From Haloarcula sp. CBA1129 (GTDB taxonomy: Archaea; Halobacteriota; Halobacteria; Halobacteriales; Haloarculaceae): DNA of 64,000 nt. Location of the stretch: positions 1,488,001 to 1,552,000 of the forward strand of contig NZ_RKSM01000001.1 in NCBI RefSeq assembly GCF_008729015.1, written 5' to 3'. Position numbers and translations under genes: made by a program. This document shows positions 17,786-26,797 of the stretch, in pieces (the first letter of the stretch is position 1; the number at the start of each line of letters is the position of its first letter). A model generated the notes under the pieces. The model was given only the letters and a program-made list of their open reading frames with translations, made no database searches and was not told where the DNA came from.

Positions 17786-18196
17786 ATGCCCGTTGATTCA
17801 GACGACGAACTCCGCGAGATTCTCGAATTGGACCGCGTCGCCGTCGTCGGCTGTTCGACCAGCCCCGGCAAGGACGCCCACGAGATCCCGAAGTACCTCA
17901 ACACACAGGGGTACGAAGTGATTCCGGTCAATCCCTTCGCTGACGAGATATTCGGGCAGAAGGCGTACGACTCCCTATCGGAGGTCCCCGGTGAGATAGA
18001 CATCGTCGACGTATTCAGGCCCAGCGACGAGGTCAGCGACATCGTCGATGCGGCACTGGAACGTGACGACGACGCCGTCATCTGGCTCCAACTCGGCATC
18101 CACGACGACGAGGCCGTCGAACGCGCTGAAGCGGCCGGCCGACGCGTCGTTCAGGACCGCTGTATGAAGCCGACCCACCAGCAACTGATGTCCTGA
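17786..18196 (+). CDS. CoA-binding domain protein (YccU-like)
   Basis: 136 residues forming one Rossmann-like CoA-binding domain. It has VAVVGCSTSPGKDAHEIPKYL for the CoA diphosphate, YEVIPVNPFADEIFGQKAY, DIVDVFRPSDEV, and the end AVIWLQLGIHDDEA ... VVQDRCMKPTHQQL. All are conserved in the YccU/CoA_binding_2 family, which is similar to the alpha subunit of succinyl-CoA synthetase but lacks its catalytic parts. It begins 45 nt after the HxlR gene. The cellular role is not known. Confidence 0.9.
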   Translation: MPVDSDDELREILELDRVAVVGCSTSPGKDAHEIPKYLNTQGYEVIPVNPFADEIFGQKAYDSLSEVPGEIDIVDVFRPSDEVSDIVDAALERDDDAVIWLQLGIHDDEAVERAEAAGRRVVQDRCMKPTHQQLMS

Positions 18197-18276
18197 ATTG
18201 GCAGCTGACGGCTGGCCGCGGCTGACGAGACCATCGCCCGATACGGTTTAGTCCGTGGCTGGGCCACATCCGGAGT

Positions 18277-19734
18277 ATGCTGCCGTGGGAGCCAGAGGCG
18301 TACTGGCTCGTCCGGGTTCTATTTCACCGGGCGTTGGCGGTCATTTACCTGCTGGCGTTCCTCGTCGCAGCCACACAGTTCCGGCCGCTCGCGGGCGAGG
18401 ACGGCCTGCTCCCGATTCAGCAGTACGTCGAGCGCCACGCGTTCCGTGACCGCCCCAGTCTGTTCCATCTCTATCCGAGCGACCGCGTAATCGGGGTCAC
18501 GGCTTGGGTCGGCGTCGGGCTCTCACTGCTCGCGTTCGTCGGGTTCCCGTCGTGGCTCCCGGCTCCGTACGCGGTTCCGGCGTCGATGCTGCTGTGGCTC
18601 CTGCTGTGGGCGCTGTACCTTTCCTTTGTCAACGCCGGCCAGACCTTCTACGGCTACGGCTGGGAGTCGATGCTGCTGGAGACCGGCTTCCTCGCGGCGT
18701 TTCTCGGCGCGGGGGCAGCAGGGCCACCGGTCGCTGTCGTGTGGCTCCTCAAATGGGTGCTGTTCCGCAATATGTTCGGGGCTGGGCTCATCAAACTGCG
18801 CGGGGACGACTGCTGGCGGGACCTCACTGCGCTGGACTACCACTACGAAACGCAGCCGATACCGAACCCAGTGAGCTGGTACGCCCACCACCTGCCCGAC
18901 CGGTTCCACCGGCTAGAGGTGCTGGGAAACCACGTCGTCGAGGTCGCTGTGCCGTTCCTCTACTTCGCGCCACAGCCGTGGGCGTCAGTAGCGGGGGTGG
19001 CGACCATCGGCTTTCAGGGCTGGCTCATGTTGACTGGGAACTTCTCGTGGCTCAACGCCCTTACCATCGTTCAGGCCATCGCGACGTTCAGCGACGGCGT
19101 CCTCACGTCGATACTCCCCGTCGCTGCACCGAAGATGAGCGCGCCGCCGCTGTATCTGCAGGCGCTGTCGGTGGTACTCGCGGTGGTCGTCGTTTGGAGG
19201 AGTATCGACCCGGTCCGGAACATCCTCTCGGAGCAGCAGGTGATGAACACCGCCTTCGACCCGCTTCGGTTAGTCAACACCTACGGCGCGTTCGGCTCGA
19301 TCACCCGCGACCGCTATGAGATTGTCGTCCAAGGAACCACCGACGATGTCGTCACAGCCGACACGGAGTGGCGGACCTACGAGTTCAAAGGCAAGCCCAC
19401 GGACCCCACACAGCGGCCGCGGCAGGTCGCGCCCTACCACTACCGGCTGGACTGGCAGCTGTGGTTCGCGGCGATGGCCCCTTCGCCGCGCCGGAGTCCA
19501 TGGTTTCTCGCGCTGATAGACCGGCTACTGGCTGGCGATGAGGCTACCGAGGACCTCCTCGCTTCTGTGCCATTTGCGGAGACCACACCAACGCACATTC
19601 GCGCGGTCCGCTATCGGTATCGATTCACGACGCCCGAAGAACGCCGCGAGACCGGTCAGTGGTGGAAGCGTGAACGTGTCGGCACCTACGTCAGCCCAGT
19701 TGACGAGGGCGACCTGCGACTGGTCAGAGTCTGA
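18277..19734 (+). CDS. Lipase maturation factor family membrane protein
   Basis: 485 residues with about six membrane helices in the first 290 and a soluble C-terminal domain. LMF signatures are clear: FYGYGWESMLLETGFLAAF, the FRNMFGAGLIKLRGDDCWRDLTALDYHYETQPIPNP segment (described in part), and a C-terminal domain with EWRTYEFKGKP and RQVAPYHYRLDWQLWFAA. In animals LMF1 folds secreted lipases; the prokaryotic members are related to the HTTM/gamma-carboxylase superfamily and uncharacterised. Its convergent neighbour is a DCC thiol protein, a family often fused to HTTM domains. Confidence 0.9.
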   Translation: MLPWEPEAYWLVRVLFHRALAVIYLLAFLVAATQFRPLAGEDGLLPIQQYVERHAFRDRPSLFHLYPSDRVIGVTAWVGVGLSLLAFVGFPSWLPAPYAVPASMLLWLLLWALYLSFVNAGQTFYGYGWESMLLETGFLAAFLGAGAAGPPVAVVWLLKWVLFRNMFGAGLIKLRGDDCWRDLTALDYHYETQPIPNPVSWYAHHLPDRFHRLEVLGNHVVEVAVPFLYFAPQPWASVAGVATIGFQGWLMLTGNFSWLNALTIVQAIATFSDGVLTSILPVAAPKMSAPPLYLQALSVVLAVVVVWRSIDPVRNILSEQQVMNTAFDPLRLVNTYGAFGSITRDRYEIVVQGTTDDVVTADTEWRTYEFKGKPTDPTQRPRQVAPYHYRLDWQLWFAAMAPSPRRSPWFLALIDRLLAGDEATEDLLASVPFAETTPTHIRAVRYRYRFTTPEERRETGQWWKRERVGTYVSPVDEGDLRLVRV

Positions 19735-19743
19735 GACGGTTCG

Positions 19744-20127
19744 TCAGTCCGAGTCGTCCCTGCGCGCTGGCGGCGTTTTCGACATGACCTTCCCCCACTT
19801 CGAACGGTTATCGGCGACCTGCCGATAGGCTCGCTCGCGGAACCGCTCGTAGTCCTCGAACTGCCGGAAAAACGAAACTAGCGGCCGCGCCGGCTTGCCC
19901 ATGTCTGTGTAGGTGAGCGCGGTTTCGATGGATTCGCCACAGGAATACACGTCTCCCTCGGTCACCAGATGCGAACAGGATTCGTAGTCGTCTGGCAGTC
20001 GCTCCAACAGGTCATCGTCGAGCTCCGAGAAGCCGACGATTTCGAGGTCGGACCGCTCGTCGATGAAGTCCGCCCACCACGTACAGAAGCCGCAGTCGTC
20101 GTCGTAGACGAGCGTTGCATCGCTCAT
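19744..20127 (-). CDS. DCC-family thiol-disulfide oxidoreductase (DUF393)
   Basis: 127 residues starting MSDATLVYDDDCGFCTWWAD: the DxDCxFC motif with Cys12 and Cys15 defines this thioredoxin-like family. DMGKPARPLVSFFRQF is in the usual C-terminal region. Start placed at ATG 20127 because it begins exactly at the fold; the frame is open upstream. It ends 9 nt from the LMF gene (tail to tail). Likely a cytoplasmic redox partner; electron donor unknown. Confidence 0.88.
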   Translation of the reverse strand: MSDATLVYDDDCGFCTWWADFIDERSDLEIVGFSELDDDLLERLPDDYESCSHLVTEGDVYSCGESIETALTYTDMGKPARPLVSFFRQFEDYERFRERAYRQVADNRSKWGKVMSKTPPARRDDSD

Positions 20128-20206
20128 ATGCGATCTACGTACCCGGGGCACAAACACCTGTGGTTCAGCCGGCAGGAATTTACAGCCGGTCACCGGAGGC
20201 ACGGAC

Positions 20207-20383
20207 ATGGAGCGGTTCGTCACACTGGTCGTGGCCGGCGGGCTGGCTCTGATGGCCGGCCTCTGGATGGTCCAACTCGGGGCCTCAGTCTCGGGCGTCT
20301 GGGTCGGCGGGGTCGTGCTCGCATTTCTGGGGCTGGCTGCCCTCGGGATCGGTATCAGTCAGGAGTTGTCGCCCGACTGGTGA
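20207..20383 (+). CDS. Small two-helix membrane protein
   Basis: 58 residues beginning MERFVTLVVAGGLALMAGLW, a first hydrophobic helix, a short polar turn SVSG, a second helix VGGVVLAFLGLAALGIGI and the tail SQELSPDW. The frame is short but codon use and hydrophobic pattern are gene-like. It is the first gene of a run leading to bolA and grx. Unknown function. Confidence 0.6.
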   Translation: MERFVTLVVAGGLALMAGLWMVQLGASVSGVWVGGVVLAFLGLAALGIGISQELSPDW

Positions 20384-20438
20384 CAACGGCATGGCCGGGA
20401 CGCCAACTGTTTTGCCCACCGCTCTCTTGAGAGCGGGT

Positions 20439-20681
20439 ATGGACGAGGATGCGGTCGCCGAACTCATCGAGGAAGCGCTTCCGGAGGCACAGGCGACGGT
20501 CACCACACCGCGGGACCCAGACGATGACAAACACTACGCCGTACGCGTGGTTTCGCCGGCGTTCGAAGGCGAGCCGCTGGTCGACCAGCACCAGCTCGTC
20601 CACGACGCGCTGGGGGACCATCTCACGCGAGATATCCATGCCATCGAGCTGACGACGCTGACACCTGCGGAAGCCGAGTAG
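20439..20681 (+). CDS. BolA-family iron-sulfur trafficking protein
   Basis: 80 residues with the BolA fold: helix VAELIEEALPEAQATV, strand pair YAVRVVSPAFEGEPLVDQHQLVHDALGDHL, and the C-terminal strand IHAIELTTLTPAE. The His in VDQHQLVHDAL is where BolA proteins ligate a shared [2Fe-2S] cluster with monothiol glutaredoxin, which is encoded 72 nt downstream. Start at ATG 20439. The pair most likely delivers or stores Fe-S clusters. Confidence 0.85.
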   Translation: MDEDAVAELIEEALPEAQATVTTPRDPDDDKHYAVRVVSPAFEGEPLVDQHQLVHDALGDHLTRDIHAIELTTLTPAEAE

Positions 20682-20753
20682 CCGTGTATCCCGAGGGCGT
20701 GGCCTTGTTTGCCCCGTCGGTACGCCTTTATTGCCGACGCCGTTAGTGAGGGT

Positions 20754-21092
20754 ATGGCATTCGAGCCCGAAGAACTTTCCCCGGAAGAGGTCACGAATCA
20801 GGTAGACACCGTCATCGAGGACAACGAGGTTGTCCTGTTCATGAAAGGCAACGAGCTGATGCCACAGTGTGGCTACTCGAAGAAGGCCCTCGGATTGCTG
20901 CAACAGCACCGCGACGACATCGAAACAGTGGACGTACTCAAGGCGACCGACGCCTATCGGGAGGCCTTAGAACGCCACAGCGGACGCGAGACGATCCCAC
21001 AGACGTTTGTCGACGGAGAGTTCATCGGCGGCAGCGACATCCTCGAACAGCTGCACGAACGCGGCGAACTCGCTGAAAAAGTCGGCCAATAA
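20754..21092 (+). CDS. Monothiol glutaredoxin (Grx4/GrxD type)
   Basis: 112 residues with KGNELMPQCGYS: the single active cysteine, Cys39, in a CGYS motif marks the class II, monothiol glutaredoxins that bind a bridging [2Fe-2S] cluster. IPQTFVDGEFIGGSDIL supplies the cis-Pro and the GG-D glutathione-binding loop. Haloarchaea lack glutathione and use gamma-glutamylcysteine, so the thiol cofactor should be that (established for the group, inferred here). It forms a probable operon with bolA. Confidence 0.93.
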   Translation: MAFEPEELSPEEVTNQVDTVIEDNEVVLFMKGNELMPQCGYSKKALGLLQQHRDDIETVDVLKATDAYREALERHSGRETIPQTFVDGEFIGGSDILEQLHERGELAEKVGQ

Positions 21093-21116
21093 CAGCGGTC
21101 AGGAGCGCTGGCGGCG

Positions 21117-21296
21117 TTACTCTTCGTCTTCGTCTTTCATGTCGCCGAGCTTGTCGACGAGGTCGCTCGTCGAGGCCTCCGTATCGAAGGAGACCGACCC
21201 GTCGTGGTCGTTCTCGTGGACAGCAACGCCCTCGCTGTCGTCTGCGTCTACGTCGTTGTCCTTCTGTTCGGATTCATCGTAGCTACCAAAGCCCAT
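21117..21296 (-). CDS. Small acidic DUF5786-like protein
   Basis: 59 residues, MGFGSYDESEQKDND at the start and DLVDKLGDMKDEDEE at the end, extremely rich in Asp and Glu. The MGFGSYDESEQ opening is the hallmark I recall for haloarchaeal DUF5786. It lies alone on the minus strand between grx and the FttA gene, where the + strand has nothing. Unknown function, probably soluble. Confidence 0.8.
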   Translation of the reverse strand: MGFGSYDESEQKDNDVDADDSEGVAVHENDHDGSVSFDTEASTSDLVDKLGDMKDEDEE

Positions 21297-21470
21297 ACAA
21301 ATACAACTCGCAGTCTCACACTAAAATTCGCCGGTTCCTGTCGAGACACGACCCTACGGTGACATAACGAGACAAGCAAAGGTTCTTTACCATGCTTGCA
21401 CTCCCGCTAGATAACGGCAATTGAGGGCCGTGGTTTTCCGACGGCTATCGGGCCTCCCATCTCCAAACTT

Positions 21471-23393
21471 ATGAGTTCCGCAGACGAGACACTTGATCGA
21501 ATTAAAGCACAGGTCGAAGAAGAGACACCGGACGACATCGAAATCGAGTCCGTCGCTTTCGAGGGGCCGGAACTGGTCATTTACACGCCGGACGCACAGA
21601 CGGTCGCCAACCGCGACGGTATCGTCCGGAACCTCGCCCAGACGCTTCGAAAACGGATCAACGTTCGGCCCACACAGGACGCGCTGGTCCCGCCGAACGA
21701 GGCCGAGGCTCGAATCACGCAGACGATTCCCGAGGACGCTGGCGTCCAGAATCTGGATTTCGACCGCCAGACCGGCGAAGTGTTCATCGAGGCCGAGAAA
21801 CCCGGCCGCGTCATCGGCCGTCACGGCGCGACGCTGGACGAAATCTCGGCCTCTGTCGGCTGGACCCCTGAGGTCGTCCGCACGCCGCCGATGGAGTCCT
21901 CGACCGTCTCGAACGTCCGGAACTACCTCAAGCAGGAACGCGAGGAACGGCGGGACATCCTCCAGCGTGTCGGTCGCCAGATCAACCGCCCCACTACGAG
22001 CGACGAGGACTGGGTGCGACTCACGACGCTGGGCTGCTGTCGTGAGGTCGGGCGCGCCGCCTTCATCCTCTCGACGCCGGAATCCCGCATCCTCATCGAC
22101 TGCGGCGACAAGCCCGGTGCCGAGGGCGAGGTCCCGTATCTCCAAGCACCCGAAGCGCTCGCCGCGGGGCCGAACTCCCTCGATGCCGTCGTCCTGACCC
22201 ACGCGCACCTCGACCACTCTGCGCTCATTCCCATCCTGTTCAAGTACGGCTATGACGGGCCGATCTACACGACTGCGCCAACGCGGGACCTGATGGGTCT
22301 GCTCCAGCTGGATTATCTGGATGTGGCCTCGAAAGAAGGTCGCACCCCGCCCTACGAGAGCCAGCAGGTCCGGGACGCGCTGAAACACACGATTCCACTG
22401 GAGTTTGGCAACGTCACCGACATCGCGCCGGATATCAAACTCACGATGCACAATGCCGGCCACATCCTCGGGTCGGCCGTGTGTCACTTCCATATCGGCG
22501 AGGGTCGGTACAACGTCGCTTTCTCCGGAGACATCCACTACAAGGACACCCGCCTGCTCGACGGCGCTGTCAACGATTTCCCGCGGGTGGAGACACTCGT
22601 GCTTGAGTCGACCTACGGCGGCAAAAACGACTACCAGACCGACCAGTCCGACTCCGAGCGGGTCCTCAGGGACGTCATCAACGAGGCCCACGAGAAGGAC
22701 GGCAAAATCCTGATTCCGGCCTTCGCCGTCGGGCGGTCTCAAGAACTCATGCTCGTCCTCGAAGAAGCGATGCGGGAGGGTGATATCCCGACGATGCCGG
22801 TGTACCTCGACGGAATGATCCGGGAGGCGACGGCCATCCACACCGCGTATCCGGAGTACCTCCGGGACGACCTCCGTCAGCGCATCCTGTACGAGGACGA
22901 GAACCCGTTCCTCGCCGAGCAGTTCGAGCAGGTCGACGGCGGCGACGAGATGCGGCGTGACATCACCGATGAAGGGCCAGCGATCATCCTGACCACCTCC
23001 GGGATGGTCACCGGCGGCCCAGTGATGTCATGGCTCCGACTGCTGGGCAGTGACCCGGACAGCACGATGGCCTTTGTCGGCTATCAGGCCGAGGGGACGC
23101 TCGGTCGGCAGATCCAGCGCGGCCAAGACGAGATCACGCTCGGCGACACGAGCGGGCCACGGGCCGAACGGGTGAGCCTCAAACTCAACGTGGAGACGGT
23201 CGACGGCTTCTCCGGCCACGCCGACCGGCAGGGCCTGGAGTCGTTCGTCGAGACGATGCACCCGCGACCGGAGAAGATCCTCTGTGTCCACGGCGACGCG
23301 TCCACGACCAACCAACTGTCCTCTGCGCTGTACCAGAAATTCAACATGCGGACCCACAACCCGAAGAACCTCGAAACGTTCCGGCTCTCCTGA
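21471..23393 (+). CDS. Beta-CASP ribonuclease aCPSF1 / transcription termination factor FttA
   Basis: 640-residue archaeal homologue of CPSF73. Two KH domains lie at the N-terminus (GRVIGRHGATLDEI in the second), then a metallo-beta-lactamase domain with HAHLDH at 244-249, the NAGHILGS and FSGDIHY motifs, an inserted beta-CASP domain, and the C-terminal GFSGHAD motif. In methanogens this protein cleaves 3' RNA ends and terminates transcription with Spt4/5. The length is normal and all metal ligands look present. An ATG lies 4 codons after an AT-poor leader; no operon partner. Confidence 0.96.
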   Translation: MSSADETLDRIKAQVEEETPDDIEIESVAFEGPELVIYTPDAQTVANRDGIVRNLAQTLRKRINVRPTQDALVPPNEAEARITQTIPEDAGVQNLDFDRQTGEVFIEAEKPGRVIGRHGATLDEISASVGWTPEVVRTPPMESSTVSNVRNYLKQEREERRDILQRVGRQINRPTTSDEDWVRLTTLGCCREVGRAAFILSTPESRILIDCGDKPGAEGEVPYLQAPEALAAGPNSLDAVVLTHAHLDHSALIPILFKYGYDGPIYTTAPTRDLMGLLQLDYLDVASKEGRTPPYESQQVRDALKHTIPLEFGNVTDIAPDIKLTMHNAGHILGSAVCHFHIGEGRYNVAFSGDIHYKDTRLLDGAVNDFPRVETLVLESTYGGKNDYQTDQSDSERVLRDVINEAHEKDGKILIPAFAVGRSQELMLVLEEAMREGDIPTMPVYLDGMIREATAIHTAYPEYLRDDLRQRILYEDENPFLAEQFEQVDGGDEMRRDITDEGPAIILTTSGMVTGGPVMSWLRLLGSDPDSTMAFVGYQAEGTLGRQIQRGQDEITLGDTSGPRAERVSLKLNVETVDGFSGHADRQGLESFVETMHPRPEKILCVHGDASTTNQLSSALYQKFNMRTHNPKNLETFRLS

Positions 23394-23402
23394 GCGCCGG
23401 CC

Positions 23403-24416
23403 TCAGCTCTCTTCTGAGAGGTTCAATCCGGCAAACAGCCGAGCCGAGATTACCTGCTCGACGATGTCGACGAGCACGGTGTCATCGCTCGTGTAGTCGG
23501 CGAAAATACCGAGTGGCACTTCACCGCCAGCCATCTCTCGGTGGCCGCCGGCGCTCCCGACGTCGTCCAGAGAACTGTTCAGCACGTCGCCGATATGGAC
23601 CCGAGAGTCCGTTGAGCGGGCGCTGAGTTGGATGGTGTCCTCGACGATACCGAAAACGATGGCCGTATCGACGCCCTCAAGCGTCGCCAGATAGTCGGCC
23701 GCCTGCGGCAGCGCGTCCCGTTCCGGCGTCCGTCCGACGTGAGATATCAGTACCGAGCCACGGACCGTCCGGTTCTCGATTGCGTCCGCGATTGCGTCGA
23801 CAGTTGCACCGCTGACCGATGGCGAGGAGAGCTGTCGCAACAGGTCTGAATCGGCCGCGTCCGTCAGAAAGCCGGCGGCTCCGTACTCATCAGGCGTCAC
23901 GCCGCGAAGAAAGCCCAGTGTCTCGCGTCGAATCGCGAACAGTAGCGCCGTCGCCAGACGGTCGTCGAGTTCGATGTCGAGGTCCCGCAGGTACTCGGTC
24001 AGTATCGTCGCCGTCGCCCCGATCTCTACCCGGTGGTCGACGAACCGAGCTGTGATGTCCTCGGCGGGATGGTGGTCGATGACGATGTCGACCGAGATGT
24101 CTTCGGGGACCCGGTTGTTCGACCCCGGAATCGAGTGATCGACGAAGGCGAGCAGTTCCAGAGAGTCCCGGCCGGTCACGTCGGCCGCGTCGAACTCCTG
24201 AATGTCCATCTCGAGCAGATTGACGAACGAGCGGTTCTGCTGGTGGGATATCTCGCCGCTGTAGAGGATTCGCCGCTCATCGATGCCGACGGCGGCGGCG
24301 ATACGGCCGAGCGCGAGCGCGCTGGCCAGACAGTCGGGGTCTGGGTTGTTGTGACAGACAATGGTGAGCGACTCCCCCTCTCCGAGTAGGTTTTCGAGTT
24401 CCGTTGCGGGGCGCAT
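23403..24416 (-). CDS. DHH-family phosphoesterase (NrnA/RecJ-like)
   Basis: 337 residues. Metal-binding motifs appear in order: CHNNPDPD at 21-28, FVDHSIPG at 91-98, IDHHPAED (DHH at 114-116), and the DHHA1-type GGHREMAGGEVP near 290. Single-domain DHH-DHHA1 proteins hydrolyse short oligonucleotides, pAp or cyclic dinucleotides; which one cannot be told from sequence. It converges tail to tail on the FttA gene with 9 nt between stops, so both act in nucleic-acid turnover but are not one operon. Confidence 0.9.
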   Translation of the reverse strand: MRPATELENLLGEGESLTIVCHNNPDPDCLASALALGRIAAAVGIDERRILYSGEISHQQNRSFVNLLEMDIQEFDAADVTGRDSLELLAFVDHSIPGSNNRVPEDISVDIVIDHHPAEDITARFVDHRVEIGATATILTEYLRDLDIELDDRLATALLFAIRRETLGFLRGVTPDEYGAAGFLTDAADSDLLRQLSSPSVSGATVDAIADAIENRTVRGSVLISHVGRTPERDALPQAADYLATLEGVDTAIVFGIVEDTIQLSARSTDSRVHIGDVLNSSLDDVGSAGGHREMAGGEVPLGIFADYTSDDTVLVDIVEQVISARLFAGLNLSEES

Positions 24417-24469
24417 CTATCACCCGACGCTTCGGGCTCCTGATACAAGCGTGTGGGGGATGTGGCCCG

Positions 24470-25555
24470 TCACAACCGGGCACGCAGCTGTTGGACGAGG
24501 ACGCCGAGGACGAACGCGAGGCCGAGGTTGACGAGGACGCCGAGGAGGCCGATTGCCGCGACGACCACGATGTCGTCCGTTCTGGAAACGCCGGTCCAGC
24601 CCAGCTGGAGCGCGATGAGGACTAGAATGACGCCGAGCAGCGCCGTCGGATAGGCCGCGATGACGCCGACGGCGAGGAACGCAGTCAGCACGTAGCCTGC
24701 GCCGAGTATCAGGTTCGCGCCGGGCGTTCTGGCACCGAAGGCGTACTTCCCGGCGACGCCGCCGCTCCCGTGACACATCGGGAACGCGCCGAAGGGAACC
24801 GCAGCAAGATTCATCAGTCCCATACTGTTCGAGAGCTGGTCCGCAGACACGTCCCGGTCGAAGTAGTCCGCGAGCAAGACTGACGTGGCGAGCGCAGCGT
24901 TGCCGACTGTGACCGCAATCTGGGCGAGGACGGCTTCCACCGTCTGTACCGACACCGTCATGGTCGGGAGCATGAACATAGCGTCGACGGCGGGGACAGC
25001 CGGCGTCGGCACCCCGGTCTCCGCGAGGGCGAGGACCACTCCGAGGACGAAAACGGCGAAGGCGCTCTGCCCGCCGTGGCCCAGAACGGCGAGTACGGCC
25101 ACCACACCGACAGCGACGGCCACGAGCCGCGGATCGCTGAGTCCGAGACCGATGCCTGTCTCTAGCAGGACCAGCGCGACGCCGAGTTGGATTCCCCGGA
25201 CGACGGTATCGTCGACGTACCGATTGACCGTTCCGAGCGACTGCGTCGTTCCGAGCACGAGCAGGATACCGGCCAGCAAAAGCCCCGCGACGACCAGTTC
25301 GCCGGTGGAGATGGTCCCGGCGATGACCAGTGCGGCGAAGGCCTTCATCGGCTCGATGGAGATGGGGACTCCGTAGTACAGTCCCCAGACGACCTGAAAA
25401 ATACCGAACCAGACGAGCATGACCGGGAGCGAGAGTTCCGTGAGAACGGCGACGGCGACGACGACCGGGAGTACCGTCGCCGAATCACCGACTGCGCCGG
25501 TCAGTTCGTTCCACGACAGCGAAACCGTCGTCCAGTCGCGGAACGGGACGCTCAT
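24470..25555 (-). CDS. MOT1-type molybdate/sulfate transporter
   Basis: 361 residues with about ten helices. The paired MOT1 (MFS_MOT1) signatures are clear: NELTGAVGDSATVLPVVVA at the N-terminus, GVPISIEPMKAFAA in the first third, GNAALATSVLLADYF and FGAFPMCHGSGGVAGKYAFG in the second half, the last with the usual HGSGG and FGARTPGAN. MOT1 proteins import molybdate with high affinity. Adjacent moaA, mobA and an AOR homologue support molybdate or tungstate uptake. No ABC molybdate system is visible in the window. Confidence 0.9.
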   Translation of the reverse strand: MSVPFRDWTTVSLSWNELTGAVGDSATVLPVVVAVAVLTELSLPVMLVWFGIFQVVWGLYYGVPISIEPMKAFAALVIAGTISTGELVVAGLLLAGILLVLGTTQSLGTVNRYVDDTVVRGIQLGVALVLLETGIGLGLSDPRLVAVAVGVVAVLAVLGHGGQSAFAVFVLGVVLALAETGVPTPAVPAVDAMFMLPTMTVSVQTVEAVLAQIAVTVGNAALATSVLLADYFDRDVSADQLSNSMGLMNLAAVPFGAFPMCHGSGGVAGKYAFGARTPGANLILGAGYVLTAFLAVGVIAAYPTALLGVILVLIALQLGWTGVSRTDDIVVVAAIGLLGVLVNLGLAFVLGVLVQQLRARL

Positions 25556-25606
25556 CCTGACAGGATTTCACGACGGAACAGTAAGAGCGTTTGGCCGGGC
25601 CGGGCG

Positions 25607-26689
25607 CTACTCGGAGTACTCGTAGGGCGCACGGTCCCCGTCGGTGTCGATGTACGCCTCGTTAATCTCCCACTCGCCGTCCTCGGTCTCGACCATGTAC
25701 TCGCCGTAGTAGGGGACGCGGGTGTCGACCGTCTCACGGAACGCGGCCCGCATCGACTCCTTGGTCGTGCCGATGTCCCGCAGGTCGTCGTTGCGGTTCA
25801 GACAGCCCTTGAGATAGCCGTCGTGGGTGAGCCGCACGCGGTGGCAGTTCGCACAGAAGTTCTCGTTGCCGACGGGATCGACGATTTCGACCATCCCACT
25901 GTTCTCGTTGTTGACCGGCTCGGTCCGCACGCCGCCGTCGGATGCGGCCAGCGAAGTGGCAGTGGTCCCGGTATCGGCGGCCTCCTCGCTGCTGTGTATC
26001 CAGTAGCGCTTGCGGTCGTGCATCTCCCGGTGTTCGACCGTGTCGGCGCGGTCTTCCAGCCAGTTGTGAACGCGGTCGATGTCGATGGCCCACTCCGGAT
26101 GGCCGGCCAGTTCCGGCATATATTCGATGAGCTGGAGCTGGAGGCCGGGGTTCTCGGCGACGTGATCGACCATTTTCGGGACGTAGCCGGCGGTCGGCTC
26201 GAACACGACCATGTTGAGCTTCACCGGTTCGAGGCCGGCGTCCAGTGCCGCTTCGACGCCTTCGAGGACGCGGTCGTAGGCCCCGCTCTGGGTCAGCTCG
26301 GCGAAGGCCTCACTATCCAGTGCGTCCTGCGAGACGTTGACCCGCGCAAGACCAGCGTCGACGAGGTCCGGGGCGCGGCCGGGGAGGAAGGTGCCGTTCG
26401 TGGTCATCGACACCTCCATCTCGTCGGGGGCGCGCCTGACGATTTCCTCTAAGTCCTCCCGGAGCATCGGCTCTCCGCCCGTGAACTTCACCGAGTCGAC
26501 GCCGAACTCGGCGGCGACTTCGAGGAAGGCGACGATAGTGTCGGCGGTGAGTTCGTCGTCCTGTGCCTCCATCGGGCCGCGTGTGTCTCCCAGCCCCTCG
26601 TTGTGGCAGTAGACGCAGTCGAAGTTACACCGGTCGGTAAGGGAGACGCGGACGCCGGACACCTCGCGACCGAAGTCGTCTTCGAGCAT
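25607..26689 (-). CDS. moaA: GTP 3',8-cyclase MoaA
   Basis: First step of molybdopterin synthesis: radical SAM rearrangement of GTP. 360 residues, with the N-terminal 4Fe-4S triad CNFDCVYC (Cys21, 25, 28) in [26 protein letters not shown] for SAM binding, and the second cluster Cys279, Cys282 and Cys296 in the C-terminus. A low-complexity Thr/Ser insert at about 233-258 lies just before the second cluster. The usual Gly-Gly tail is absent; the protein ends in EYSE. It lies 52 nt from the MOT1 gene on the same strand. Confidence 0.95.
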   Translation of the reverse strand: MLEDDFGREVSGVRVSLTDRCNFDCVYCHNEGLGDTRGPMEAQDDELTADTIVAFLEVAAEFGVDSVKFTGGEPMLREDLEEIVRRAPDEMEVSMTTNGTFLPGRAPDLVDAGLARVNVSQDALDSEAFAELTQSGAYDRVLEGVEAALDAGLEPVKLNMVVFEPTAGYVPKMVDHVAENPGLQLQLIEYMPELAGHPEWAIDIDRVHNWLEDRADTVEHREMHDRKRYWIHSSEEAADTGTTATSLAASDGGVRTEPVNNENSGMVEIVDPVGNENFCANCHRVRLTHDGYLKGCLNRNDDLRDIGTTKESMRAAFRETVDTRVPYYGEYMVETEDGEWEINEAYIDTDGDRAPYEYSE

Positions 26690-26797
26690 TTCCTTGCTAA
26701 CTATTCACAGCACATCCTCTTAAATGGCGTGACTGACCCGGTCCGGACACCCAATCAGCGGGGTAACGGTTAATCCGAATACCGCCGTTCAGTGCGT

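Noticed and set aside
21387..22841. 484-codon open frame on the - strand
   Set aside because: Shadow of the FttA gene, which carries every expected motif on the + strand.
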